This document shows positions 1-8,012 of a DNA stretch of 64,000 nucleotides, piece after piece. The stretch lies in contig NZ_AKWY02000031.1 in assembly GCF_000306255.2 (NCBI RefSeq), forward strand, positions 1 to 64,000, in the 5' to 3' direction. A program made the translations under genes and the position numbers. This DNA comes from Leptospira noguchii serovar Panama str. CZ214. Lineage in GTDB: Bacteria; Spirochaetota; Leptospiria; Leptospirales; Leptospiraceae. The notes beneath the pieces were generated by a model that made no database searches, was not told the origin of the DNA, and saw nothing but the letters and a program-made list of their open reading frames with translations. How positions within the stretch are numbered: the stretch's first letter is position 1; each line of letters begins with the position of its first letter.

Positions 1-1
1 C

Positions 2-226
2 TCAATTCCTTCAATAGACCAGAAAGAAATGACCAAAATACTTCTCTCTCAAGTGAATAAAATTGCACCGTATCAGATTTCTTTGGAATCGATGGCTCAA
101 AAAACCTTCAAAATTCCTTCCGAAAAACTCTCCTTTCATCAATATCAATCACTTATTGAAGCTCTTAAATCTATGAAATCTCGTTTCGAAAGAGAAACAA
201 ACCTTAGAAATTCTTCTCAACTTTGA
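2..226 (+). CDS. C-terminal end of an unrecognised protein (partial at window edge)
   Basis: The reading frame is open to the left edge of the window, so this is probably the 3' end of a longer gene; an internal ATG at 29 would give a 65-residue protein. The visible residues are polar and lysine/serine rich, with no membrane segment and no motif I recognise. The frame closes with TGA at 224-226, and after a 63-base gap with a further in-frame stop at 287-289 a broken sir2 remnant begins in the same frame. It may therefore lie at a deletion junction. Function unknown. Confidence 0.4.
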   Translation, partial: SIPSIDQKEMTKILLSQVNKIAPYQISLESMAQKTFKIPSEKLSFHQYQSLIEALKSMKSRFERETNLRNSSQL

Positions 227-289
227 ACCAAAAAGATTCTTAAAAGAATGTTTTTTAGTATTTTTTTATACTTTTCAGTCTCGTTTTAG

Positions 290-703
290 ATGCGTTTCTG
301 GAAGTATACTTGTGGGTGGGGACACAATCGATGTATTTCTTGCGGACAAGAATCTAAGGAAAAAATATCAGAAAACACAACCCCTCTTCCCCCACAATGC
401 CAAAATTGTAATTCTTTTTTAAGACCGGGAGTGGTTTGGTTCGGTGAAAGTTATGACGATCGAAAGTTGAACACTTCTATGTTAAGAATGGAAGTCACAG
501 ATCTTTTATTGATCTTAGGAACGTCCGGTTCTGTCAGTATGCCTGTTCATCTAGCACAAATCGCAAAAGATTCCGGCGCTCTTATTGTAGAAATCAATCC
601 GGAACAGTCTTACTTTTCATCTTCCGTAGACTTGTTCCTTCAAGGTAAAACGGGAGAAGTTCTTCCGTTATTGGTACGGGAAATTTTAGATAATCCATCT
701 TAA
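290..703 (+). pseudogene. 5'-truncated Sir2-family NAD-dependent protein deacylase remnant
   Basis: The 137-residue frame matches only the C-terminal half of a sirtuin. Visible landmarks are the zinc-site pairs CISC (residues 15-18) and CQNC (37-40), the RPGVVWFGE motif (45-53), a GTSGSV NAD-binding turn (about 78) and VEINPE (about 98). Family members are normally around 230-250 residues. The N-terminal Rossmann part with the GAGxS motif, the NxD residues and the catalytic His is absent, and no frame in the 289 bases upstream supplies it. The frame is closed directly upstream by TAG at 287-289. Without those parts it should not bind NAD or deacylate proteins. I infer a decayed gene left by a 5' deletion or rearrangement, although the zinc-binding half could still be translated. 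Confidence 0.7.
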
Positions 704-779
704 CGCCTGCTTTTATATTATTGATGAATGATTATTTAATGTGAATTCGTGGAGAAAATTTTGGTTCCGGATATACAAA

Positions 780-1850
780 TCATTTCGGCAATCTTTTGAA
801 TATGAAGTCGGCGTAGTCGTTAAAACAATTCGGAGACATATGACCAGGATCACTAAAATCGTCACAATGATATTCCTCGTCCTCGTTCATGTTCCAAAAA
901 GAAGTCCCCGTAAATTCATGCAATTTTTTTAAAATAGGAATCATAATTTCATAGGGAGTTCTTTCGTCTTGATTGTTGGTCAAAACTTTTTTAGTTTTAT
1001 AAAGTTCAAAGTAAGGACGAGCAACTCTTACCCAAATCATAGCATGGGAAATTCCCATTTCTTTTACGATTCGAATCGCGTCTTCTTGGTTTGCAAGCAT
1101 CTTTGGATTGAACGTAAAAGTACCTAGATAAGATTTAAAATCAGTGTTCGATCTTTTTTTAAGAAGCTCCGCAGGCAACACAACTCTAGGGCTCGAATCT
1201 GAAGTAGCACTACCTTTTTGTCTTTTAAGATTCTCCCAAATTTCGTAACGTAGTTTACTATAACCTTTTGCTAAAATTCCCCCATCTTTAGCCCGTGCAC
1301 GAATTACACTCCATCTAGGACGATTTTTAACCGTATGAAATAATTTTTTGACTATGTAACCAGTAAGATCCGAATAAGAATATCGATCCAAATGTCTCAA
1401 TACAAAAAGAGGACTCAATCCGTAAAAAAGAACCTCGTCCAAGGTTAAAATAGAAGAAGAATTGAAAATTTCAATTGATTCGTCCATCAAGATAAAATCC
1501 GGTTTTACACTATCGGATTGAAAACGTTCCAACCAATACAAATAATAATCGGGAGATCCTCCTGGAACGGAAAAATTAAACAATACCCAATCTGGATATT
1601 TTTTTTCTATATAATCATTTCTGAATAAAAGCGCTCTGGAATTTCCAAAATAAACCAAAACTTTTTTGCGATTTTCTTTTTTAAGATAATCTTTCAATTC
1701 TTCAAAAAGAAATTCCTTATGTCTGAAATTCAAATCGGAAAGACTTAAAGAATAATAAGGTTCTAAAATCGTGGAGCTGATCAATTTATCGATTCCGAAC
1801 GAGATCACAAATATGACAAAAGGAACTAGAAGAAATCGATTTCGAAACAT
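780..1850 (-). CDS. DUF1574 family protein, SGNH-like partner of the adjacent MBOAT acyltransferase
   Basis: A 356-residue protein with one N-terminal membrane segment (about residues 5-24) and a predicted extracytoplasmic domain. It resembles the Leptospira DUF1574 family. Seen directly: VYFGNSRALL (N70-S71-R72), shaped like SGNH block I with a candidate nucleophile Ser71, and SDPGHMSPN near the C-terminus (D334, H337), shaped like the SGNH Asp-x-x-His block. A paralogue at 28520-29563 keeps both. It sits 9 bp downstream of an MBOAT gene and is last in the operon. By analogy with AlgI/AlgJ-X and PatA/PatB pairs I infer that it receives an acyl group from the MBOAT protein and transfers it to an envelope glycan. 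Substrate unknown. Confidence 0.75.
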   Translation of the reverse strand: MFRNRFLLVPFVIFVISFGIDKLISSTILEPYYSLSLSDLNFRHKEFLFEELKDYLKKENRKKVLVYFGNSRALLFRNDYIEKKYPDWVLFNFSVPGGSPDYYLYWLERFQSDSVKPDFILMDESIEIFNSSSILTLDEVLFYGLSPLFVLRHLDRYSYSDLTGYIVKKLFHTVKNRPRWSVIRARAKDGGILAKGYSKLRYEIWENLKRQKGSATSDSSPRVVLPAELLKKRSNTDFKSYLGTFTFNPKMLANQEDAIRIVKEMGISHAMIWVRVARPYFELYKTKKVLTNNQDERTPYEIMIPILKKLHEFTGTSFWNMNEDEEYHCDDFSDPGHMSPNCFNDYADFIFKRLPK

Positions 1851-1859
1851 TCTATTCTC

Positions 1860-3344
1860 CTAAAATTTATAATAGATAAACGCGCTCGAATCTTCCGAAA
1901 ACAAAGCAAGTAAAAAAACGGAGATAACACCAACTAACGTAAGAAGCCAAGGATCGTATTTTCTAAATTTTTTCCAAAAGCCCGGAACATACTGAACCCA
2001 ATTGAAAAACACAAGACCCAAAAAAAGATAAAAGAATTTTTCTAAATTTTCCATCTGATTGAGCATAAAGAAAGAATTCCCATCAATCAAACTTCCTGCA
2101 CTTCCAAGCCAGGATAAGGAAGAAAAAACAAGTTCAGTTTCAATTTTATTTGGAACGTTTTCGAAAATTCCAAATACGTGTTGTATCATTGTTTTTGCAT
2201 TGTTTGCCCTAAAAAGAATGGCTCCGAAAGAAAAAAGTAAAAACACAATCCAAACCTTGGATATCTTCAAAACAAAATTTTTATCTGGAGTCAGTTTCCA
2301 TCCTAAAGAAGTTTCCAAATATCTTTCTACAGCAAGTAAAACTCCCCAGTAAAAACCCCACGCGATAAAGGTATAATCCGCACCATGCCAAAAACCTCCG
2401 ATTGTCATGGTTAAAATCAAGTTTAAATGTGTTCTCCAAACCGCTACCTTACTTCCACCTAACGAAAAGTATATGTAATCCCGAAGCCAAAATGACAACG
2501 TTATGTGCCATCTCTGCCAGAGTTCTCTTCCGCTTAAAGAAAGAAAAGGAGCCCTAAAATTTTCAGGCAAATAAAAACCCAACAATGCACCTACTCCCCT
2601 TGCCATATCGGTAAGACCCGAAAAATCACAAAATACCTGAATCGAATACCCAATCCCAGCAAGAATCAAAGAAGTAAAATCATACGTTGCAGGATTGGAA
2701 AATACGGGAGAAATCAGCCCAGCAGCAGGGTCCGCAATCAGAACCTTTTTGATCAATCCGCCTAACATCAAATAACAACCATTATAAATTTTATCTCGAT
2801 CTGGTTCTAAATGATTTAAGTTCGGAAAAAAGTCTCCAGTCCTCATAATAGGTCCTGCGATCAAAACAGGAAAAAACAATACAAATAAAAAATATTCTTT
2901 GAGAGAAATCGTCTTTCCTTCCGGATTTCTTCCAGCGTCTACGGCAGTGGCGATCATCTGAAAACTATAAAAACTAATCGCAAGAGGAAGAACAATATGA
3001 ACGATTCCCTGTATCTCTGTAAAAAAAGGATAACCAGTTAAATCCGCTAAAACCCTAGAAAAGAAATAAAAGTATTTAAAAAATCCCAGATTGATACAGT
3101 TAAAAAGAACCGACAAGATCATCCAAGACTTCGGACTATTTTGGGAAGTTTTAATACGAATATAAAAGAAATAGTTGAGTAAAATTACAAAAAGGAAGTG
3201 AAAAAAGAAAATCCAAGAAAACCAAATGTAGAAAAAAGCGCTAGAAAGAATCAAAAAATCGGGACGTCTTTTTTTAGAAATCGACCAGTAAATACAATAA
3301 ACGATTGCAAAAAAAATCGCAAAAGTAATCGAATTGAACAGCAC
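1860..3344 (-). CDS. MBOAT family membrane O-acyltransferase (AlgI-like)
   Basis: A 494-residue polytopic membrane protein of the MBOAT family, related to alginate O-acetyltransferase AlgI, DltB and PatA, which move acyl groups across the inner membrane for modification of surface polymers. Family signatures are visible: RWHITLSFWLRDYIYFSLGG and GFWHGADYTFIAWG, the latter with the invariant histidine at H320. Length is typical for AlgI-type members. It is separated by 1 bp from the upstream NYN gene and by 9 bp from the downstream DUF1574 gene, so the three are almost certainly cotranscribed. The acceptor could be LPS O-antigen, lipid A sugar or another glycan; the sequence does not say which. 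Confidence 0.9.
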   Translation of the reverse strand: MLFNSITFAIFFAIVYCIYWSISKKRRPDFLILSSAFFYIWFSWIFFFHFLFVILLNYFFYIRIKTSQNSPKSWMILSVLFNCINLGFFKYFYFFSRVLADLTGYPFFTEIQGIVHIVLPLAISFYSFQMIATAVDAGRNPEGKTISLKEYFLFVLFFPVLIAGPIMRTGDFFPNLNHLEPDRDKIYNGCYLMLGGLIKKVLIADPAAGLISPVFSNPATYDFTSLILAGIGYSIQVFCDFSGLTDMARGVGALLGFYLPENFRAPFLSLSGRELWQRWHITLSFWLRDYIYFSLGGSKVAVWRTHLNLILTMTIGGFWHGADYTFIAWGFYWGVLLAVERYLETSLGWKLTPDKNFVLKISKVWIVFLLFSFGAILFRANNAKTMIQHVFGIFENVPNKIETELVFSSLSWLGSAGSLIDGNSFFMLNQMENLEKFFYLFLGLVFFNWVQYVPGFWKKFRKYDPWLLTLVGVISVFLLALFSEDSSAFIYYKF

Positions 3345-3345
3345 G

Positions 3346-3849
3346 TTATCTGCCCTTCCTAAATAAATTTTTCCAATATTCTAATTCTTGGGAACTCAGC
3401 TTTTTATCTTTGAATTCTTCTGGACCTTTTTTTTGTTTAGAAGGGAAAATCTCAGCAGTGACTATGGATGCAAATTCTTCCGAAGTAATCGGGTGTGCAC
3501 CCCATTTTTTTGCGTGATAAAAAATCTCCTTATCCGAACTGACTACTTGAACATCAGCCGGACGAATTTGAGTTCGAACAAATTCCTTAATCAAGTCGTC
3601 TGCTTTTCTATCTCGGCTATAATATACATTCAATTTTCCGAATGTTTCTTGGAGAACTTCGTTTCCTATTTCTTTTTTTCCGTCAAAAAAAACGTAGAAA
3701 TTTTGTTTTTTCTTTTTTTTGGAATACAACTCGATCCATTCCAAAAGAGTTCGTCTAGCATCAGAAAGTCGATTGTGATACATGGATTCTTCCAAATCTG
3801 GAAATTTATAAATCAGATTAAAACCGTCAATCGCCACTTGAGATGACAT
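3346..3849 (-). CDS. NYN (PIN-like) domain protein, YacP/Rae1-type putative endoribonuclease
   Basis: A 167-residue cytosolic protein with the YacP-like NYN fold. Acidic residues expected at the metal site are visible: D8 in AIDGFNLI, D56 in FFDGKK, D84-D85 in RKADDLI and D106 in SSDKE. Bacillus YacP (Rae1) is a ribosome-associated mRNA endonuclease; whether this homologue does the same is inference. It leads the MBOAT-DUF1574 operon with 1 bp to the next start. The second MBOAT-DUF1574 locus in the window is likewise led by an RNA-acting enzyme (a pseudouridine synthase). C-terminal 30 residues are lysine-rich. Confidence 0.85.
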   Translation of the reverse strand: MSSQVAIDGFNLIYKFPDLEESMYHNRLSDARRTLLEWIELYSKKKKKQNFYVFFDGKKEIGNEVLQETFGKLNVYYSRDRKADDLIKEFVRTQIRPADVQVVSSDKEIFYHAKKWGAHPITSEEFASIVTAEIFPSKQKKGPEEFKDKKLSSQELEYWKNLFRKGR

Positions 3850-3921
3850 GGAATTGTAGTGACCAGAATCCCATTCTCCTAAATACTGTAAACCATCCTT
3901 TCTTGAGAGATTATAAGTAAA

Positions 3922-4758
3922 ATGGATGATTCAGAACGTTTTCCGGTCAGGATCAACAAATTCAACATCTGGCATTTTTATCTTTGGCTCCGTGCCCTTC
4001 CAGGTTCAGGAAGAGACGTCTTTTTACTTTCTTTCGCCGTTTTAGACGTTCTCCTTCTTTTAATTTACAATTCATATAAGGAAATCCTCCCAAAAGAATT
4101 ATACGTCTATGTGATCGGTTTCGATTTTTTTGTTTTAACGATTTGGATTCTGGAATTAATCGCAAAATTCAGGAAATCCAAAGATCCAAGTTCGTATTTC
4201 TCTATGAATTGGTATGAAATGATAGGAGTGGTCCCATTTTATTTTCTACGTCCTTTTTTAATTCTAAGAGGAATCAAATTACTGATTGCATTCTACAAGT
4301 TAGGTCAATCGGGACAAAACCTAAGCGATATTGTCACCAGAGAGATTACTTTCCGATTCAGAGATGTGATCGTAGATACAATCGCGGACGCAGTTTTTCT
4401 ACATTCCTTGACAAGAGTAGAAGAAGTGATGATTCGCCTAGACTATAATGAACTCGCCAAAAAAGCGTTTGAACTTCATCAAGATCGATTCCACGCAAAG
4501 GTAAACGAATCTCTCCAATCTAAATTTTTATTGGGAGAATTATCTAAAATTCCATTTATGGGAGAAATTTCTAAAAGATTAGGAGAAGATATAAGTTCTA
4601 TGATTACAGAAATTTTGGAAAACGAAGTTACCGGCGAAATCATGAAACAAGTTACCGAAGGCATTTTGAAAGAAATGGCAAATCACGTAAAAAAACTTCC
4701 TATCGAAAGAATTACAAAACCTTTGGAAACAGAGCCTACTACTACCTCTGAAGAGTGA
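3922..4758 (+). CDS. Membrane protein with voltage-sensor-like (ion transporter) module and soluble C-terminal domain
   Basis: A 278-residue protein. About four hydrophobic segments lie in residues 30-130, and the last (FLRPFLILRGIKLLIAFYKL) has arginines at intervals followed by a lysine, reminiscent of the S4 helix of voltage-gated cation channels. The first segments carry acidic residues as S2/S3 helices do. No pore loop or selectivity filter such as TVGYG follows. Instead there is a roughly 150-residue soluble, helical C-terminal region (residues 130-278) rich in Glu and Lys that could be a coiled or amphipathic domain. It may be a stand-alone voltage sensor, a proton channel-like protein or a degenerate channel. 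It is divergent from the NYN operon with about 70 bp between starts. Confidence 0.5.
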   Translation: MDDSERFPVRINKFNIWHFYLWLRALPGSGRDVFLLSFAVLDVLLLLIYNSYKEILPKELYVYVIGFDFFVLTIWILELIAKFRKSKDPSSYFSMNWYEMIGVVPFYFLRPFLILRGIKLLIAFYKLGQSGQNLSDIVTREITFRFRDVIVDTIADAVFLHSLTRVEEVMIRLDYNELAKKAFELHQDRFHAKVNESLQSKFLLGELSKIPFMGEISKRLGEDISSMITEILENEVTGEIMKQVTEGILKEMANHVKKLPIERITKPLETEPTTTSEE

Positions 4759-5016
4759 AAAATGAGTGGTCAAATTTTTATAAAATGAGTTTTTAATTAA
4801 ATAACACTTGGCAAACGTCGATTTTACGTAGGAATTTTATATGGTTTTATCTCGAATTTAAATTGTTTTGAAGTTTCTAGAATTCAATTATACTTTTTGA
4901 AATTGATAACGTTTCCCGAAATCGCAACTATTTAAAATTTTAGTCAGAAAGTTTGTCAAAAAAAACTTGCGGTCCTATTTCGAACGTTTAAAATTCTTAA
5001 ATCTAAAGGAGTTGTT
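4759..5016. other. AT-rich intergenic region with a possible promoter for the Mpo1-like gene
   Basis: A gap of 258 bp. A weak promoter candidate is TTGTCA at about 4954 followed after 17 bases by TATTTC. A strong ribosome-binding site, AAAGGAG, lies just before the ATG at 5017. No repeat or RNA gene was recognised. Confidence 0.3.
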
Positions 5017-5508
5017 ATGAAATCTGTAGAAACCTGGTTAGACGAGTACGGGGAAAGTCATCAAAATCCTATCAATAAAAACATACATTGGATTTGTGTT
5101 CCTTCGATTTATTTTACGGTCGTTGGACTTCTTTGGGCAATCCCAGTTCCTTCCGTTTTTCTATCCGTACCTTACTTAAATTTTGCAACGATCGCTCTTG
5201 TTTTGGCGCTTGTATTTTACATACGACTTTCAACTACATTGGCTTTTGGAATGTTGATTTTAAGTTCTTTGATGATGTATCTGATCGTTCTTTTAGAAAG
5301 AACCGTTCTGCCAATTATGATCGGAAATTATTCGTACGGAATTTTGGAACTTTCGATTACGATTTTTGTTTTGGCCTGGGTCGGACAATTTATCGGTCAT
5401 AAAATTGAAGGTAAAAAACCTTCTTTTTTTAAGGACCTTCAATTTTTAATGATCGGTCCGATCTGGTTACTTGGGTTTATCTATAAAAAGATGAAAATTG
5501 CTTATTGA
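5017..5508 (+). CDS. DUF962/Mpo1-like membrane protein (putative 2-hydroxy fatty acid dioxygenase)
   Basis: A 163-residue protein with the DUF962/YGL010w layout: an N-terminal WLDEYGESHQNPINKNIHW stretch (histidines at 15 and 24) leading into four membrane segments, and a later WVGQFIGHKIEGKKPSFF motif with a third histidine. In yeast, Mpo1 uses Fe(II) bound by such histidines to alpha-oxidise 2-hydroxy fatty acids in the ER membrane. The bacterial role is unproven. Strong AAAGGAG ribosome site 6 bp upstream. It precedes a TetR regulator by 96 bp in the same direction, although the latter appears to have its own promoter. Confidence 0.8.
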   Translation: MKSVETWLDEYGESHQNPINKNIHWICVPSIYFTVVGLLWAIPVPSVFLSVPYLNFATIALVLALVFYIRLSTTLAFGMLILSSLMMYLIVLLERTVLPIMIGNYSYGILELSITIFVLAWVGQFIGHKIEGKKPSFFKDLQFLMIGPIWLLGFIYKKMKIAY

Positions 5509-5556
5509 TCCTGCAAAAGAAATCGGTTTTTCAAATCAATCGACTTCGATAAAAAC

Positions 5557-5577
5557 TAATTTGCATAATACAAATTA
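5557..5577. promoter_or_regulatory. Perfect 7+7+7 inverted repeat: candidate TetR autoregulatory operator
   Basis: TAATTTG (5557-5563) is followed by a 7-base spacer CATAATA and the exact reverse complement CAAATTA (5571-5577). The spacer contains a CATAAT sequence placed as a -10 box about 35 bp before the TetR start codon at 5605. A dyad over the -10 element directly upstream of a TetR-family gene is the usual arrangement for autorepression. Function is inferred from position and symmetry only. Confidence 0.5.
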
Positions 5578-5604
5578 CCAAGAAAAAATATCCGAGGGAA
5601 TTCG

Positions 5605-6183
5605 ATGCCTAAGATAGTAAATCATGAAAAATACAAAACGGAGATACTAGCCAAGTGCGTGGATATTCTTGCGAGAAGAGGATATTCCGCGGTTTCTATG
5701 AGAGAAATCGCGGCGGAGTTGGACGTTTCTACTGGAACACTGTATCATTATTTCGCCACGAAAGAAGATATATTTAAGGAATTGGTTAAGTTCGTATTAA
5801 ACAAAGACATTGAAGAATTACAAATTCACTCTAAAGGAGATTTAGGACAAACTTTAGAAACCAGAGTAGAATCCCTTTTTCAAATGGTTCAAACAAGAGA
5901 GACCTACTTTCAAAATTTACTCTATATCATTTGTGACGTTTCGAGATTAAAAAATCATGAAGAAGAAAAATCTTTGATCGCAGACACCATCAAAGAATAT
6001 GTTCATATCATAACAAAACATTTAGGAATTACAAACCCCGCCCTCAACCGAATTTTAATCAGCGTAATTTTAGGAACTGTGGTTCAAAGGATCCTAGACT
6101 CGGAAGCGATCAGTCTTTCGGAAACCTCGGATCTTGTTAAAGATTTCTTATCGATCCTTCTTTCCAATTCGTTTACATTCTGA
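5605..6183 (+). CDS. TetR/AcrR family transcriptional regulator
   Basis: A 192-residue protein. The N-terminal TetR DNA-binding domain is clear: ILARRGYSAVSMREIAAELD followed by VSTGTLYHYFATKEDIFKEL (helix-turn-helix about residues 26-60). The C-terminal ligand-binding domain is divergent, so the inducer cannot be read. The ribosome site GAGGG lies 7 bases before the ATG. A perfect dyad at 5557-5577 overlaps its probable promoter. The gene is convergent with glpD, with 4 bp between stop codons. By context it may respond to a lipid or fatty-acid ligand, since the neighbours are an Mpo1-like gene, glpD and an alkyl-DHAP-synthase-like gene; that is inference. Confidence 0.9.
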   Translation: MPKIVNHEKYKTEILAKCVDILARRGYSAVSMREIAAELDVSTGTLYHYFATKEDIFKELVKFVLNKDIEELQIHSKGDLGQTLETRVESLFQMVQTRETYFQNLLYIICDVSRLKNHEEEKSLIADTIKEYVHIITKHLGITNPALNRILISVILGTVVQRILDSEAISLSETSDLVKDFLSILLSNSFTF

Positions 6184-6187
6184 TTTT

Positions 6188-7846
6188 TTAATAAATCTTA
6201 TAACGATCCTTTACCGTTTTGATTTCTTGACGGACCCTACTTTGGTTCCAACCTAGATGTTTTCCCAATGATCCGAAAAGTCTGTTCATCTCTTTTTCTT
6301 CCAATAAACCTGGTACACCCACACCCGATCTACGAAAGAAAAAATCAGTCGCAAACCGTATGTCTTCTCTATTCGTGATAAATTTTACTTCGCTTTCATA
6401 AAATTTTTCTCCGTTTTGAAGAACATAAAATTCTTCTTCTGGTTTACACTTTTCAAGAATTCGATACGACTGAGATCCATAACGAAACGCTAAAGTCTCA
6501 ATCATTTCTCCGTTAAATTTAATAAACTTTTTTTGCAGATCCTTAACGAGTGAAACAAGGTCAGAATAATGTCCGGTAGAAGGTGGAACCGATGAAGTTT
6601 CACAAACTCGAAAATTTCCCGGAAGATAATCGGCTACCTTATTAACTACCTCTTCCGCTACACCACGACTCGTAGTATATTTTCCCCCCATCGCCGTAAA
6701 AAAACCAGGAAAACCCAATTCTTTATGATCGATAATTTCCGTCTTTCTGGAAGTGTTGTATGTAGATCTGCCCTCGCCCGAATCTTCTACAAGAGGTCTT
6801 AAACCTCCGTAATAAAAATCCACATCTTTTAAAGTCAGATTTGTATATCCAAAGGAATTGTTGATTTCGCTTAACAATTCTTCTATATCTTTTTTAGTAA
6901 CTCTAAATCGATCCGGATGATCCGCGTATTCTGTGTCCGTCGTTCCAATAATCGTTTTGTTTCTCCAGGGAATTACAAAAAGATGTGTGCCGTCTTTTTT
7001 TTTCGTTACTAAAATTTTATCCCCGCCGATTTTTCTGGTAACTACGTGTATCCCCTTGGATCTTACAAGGTGTTTATCAATTTCAACTCCTGCAAGAGAT
7101 TCTACAAAATCTGCCCAAGGTCCCGCCGCATTAATAACCGCCTTAGTTCTATATACGATTTCCTTTTCTGAAATTCTATCTCTTGCAATGATTGTGTATA
7201 AAGAATCGTTTGAACGGGTGATGGAAACCACTTCCATATAATTTTTCGCTTCTGCTCCTCTTTCTCTTGCAGAAAAAATAAATTCACAAGTATGTCTTTC
7301 TGGATTGATATTTAAATAATCATAATATAGGTAAGCACCCTTTAGTTTTTCGCGTTCAATCGTAGGAGATTCCAAAAGTGTTTGTTCTTTGGAAAGAAAA
7401 TCATATCTAGGAATCAATCTATCTTTACATATATTTGTGTTTCGGTCATAAGAAAGAGAGTCATATAAAATCATTCCGAACTTCAGAACGATCCGATCCA
7501 TGTTCGAATAGAGAGGGACCAAAATCCCCATTGTTTGAACTGCTTGTGGTGTAATCCTAGCTAATGTAGCCCTTTCTCTCAAAGATTCTCTGACAAGCCC
7601 TAACTCTAAATTTTTTAAGTACCGCAAACCTCCGTGAATCATTTTAGACGTCGCCTGACTGGTTCCAGAAGCGTAGTCGTTTTTTTCCAAAAGAATCGAT
7701 TTCATTCCTCTCAAAGTGGAATCCCAAAGTACATGTGCGCCCGTAATTCCACCTCCGATCACTAACAAGTCGTAGACGGAAGTTTCTGAGTTTCTAGATG
7801 ATTTTGTTTTTGAAGAAGATAATTTTTTATTGGTTGGCATATTCAT
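6188..7846 (-). CDS. glpD: Aerobic glycerol-3-phosphate dehydrogenase (FAD)
   Basis: A 552-residue flavoprotein oxidising sn-glycerol 3-phosphate to dihydroxyacetone phosphate and passing electrons to the quinone pool at the inner membrane. The N-terminal dinucleotide fold shows VIGGGITGAHVL (GGGITG at 31-36) and E54. It is followed by the GlpD signature SGTSQATSKMIHGGLRYL (60-77). The DAO_C domain occupies the last 150 residues. Length fits the family. About the first 23 residues are a Ser/Lys-rich extension before the FAD fold. It is divergent from the alkyl-DHAP-synthase-like gene; both enzymes act around the DHAP/G3P node, so shared regulation from the 124-166 bp between them is plausible. 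Confidence 0.93.
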   Translation of the reverse strand: MNMPTNKKLSSSKTKSSRNSETSVYDLLVIGGGITGAHVLWDSTLRGMKSILLEKNDYASGTSQATSKMIHGGLRYLKNLELGLVRESLRERATLARITPQAVQTMGILVPLYSNMDRIVLKFGMILYDSLSYDRNTNICKDRLIPRYDFLSKEQTLLESPTIEREKLKGAYLYYDYLNINPERHTCEFIFSARERGAEAKNYMEVVSITRSNDSLYTIIARDRISEKEIVYRTKAVINAAGPWADFVESLAGVEIDKHLVRSKGIHVVTRKIGGDKILVTKKKDGTHLFVIPWRNKTIIGTTDTEYADHPDRFRVTKKDIEELLSEINNSFGYTNLTLKDVDFYYGGLRPLVEDSGEGRSTYNTSRKTEIIDHKELGFPGFFTAMGGKYTTSRGVAEEVVNKVADYLPGNFRVCETSSVPPSTGHYSDLVSLVKDLQKKFIKFNGEMIETLAFRYGSQSYRILEKCKPEEEFYVLQNGEKFYESEVKFITNREDIRFATDFFFRRSGVGVPGLLEEKEMNRLFGSLGKHLGWNQSRVRQEIKTVKDRYKIY

Positions 7847-8012
7847 CTCGATTTTTTAGAAATGAAACGGATTCTTCCGATTTTAAACCCGAAAGGATTC
7901 GATCATTGGTTTATATAAGATATTTATTTTTTCGATTTGTTTCAAAATATGATCTTCTATTTGAAAAAAATTGAACGTTAATGAGCGTTATCACTGGAGA
8001 TTTTCAAGCGTT

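Noticed and set aside
741..932. 63-residue plus-strand ORF
   Set aside because: It overlaps the DUF1574 gene end on the opposite strand and has biased composition.
3388..3846. 152-residue plus-strand ORF
   Set aside because: Antisense shadow of the NYN gene; Phe-rich, as expected from lysine/glutamate codons read backwards.
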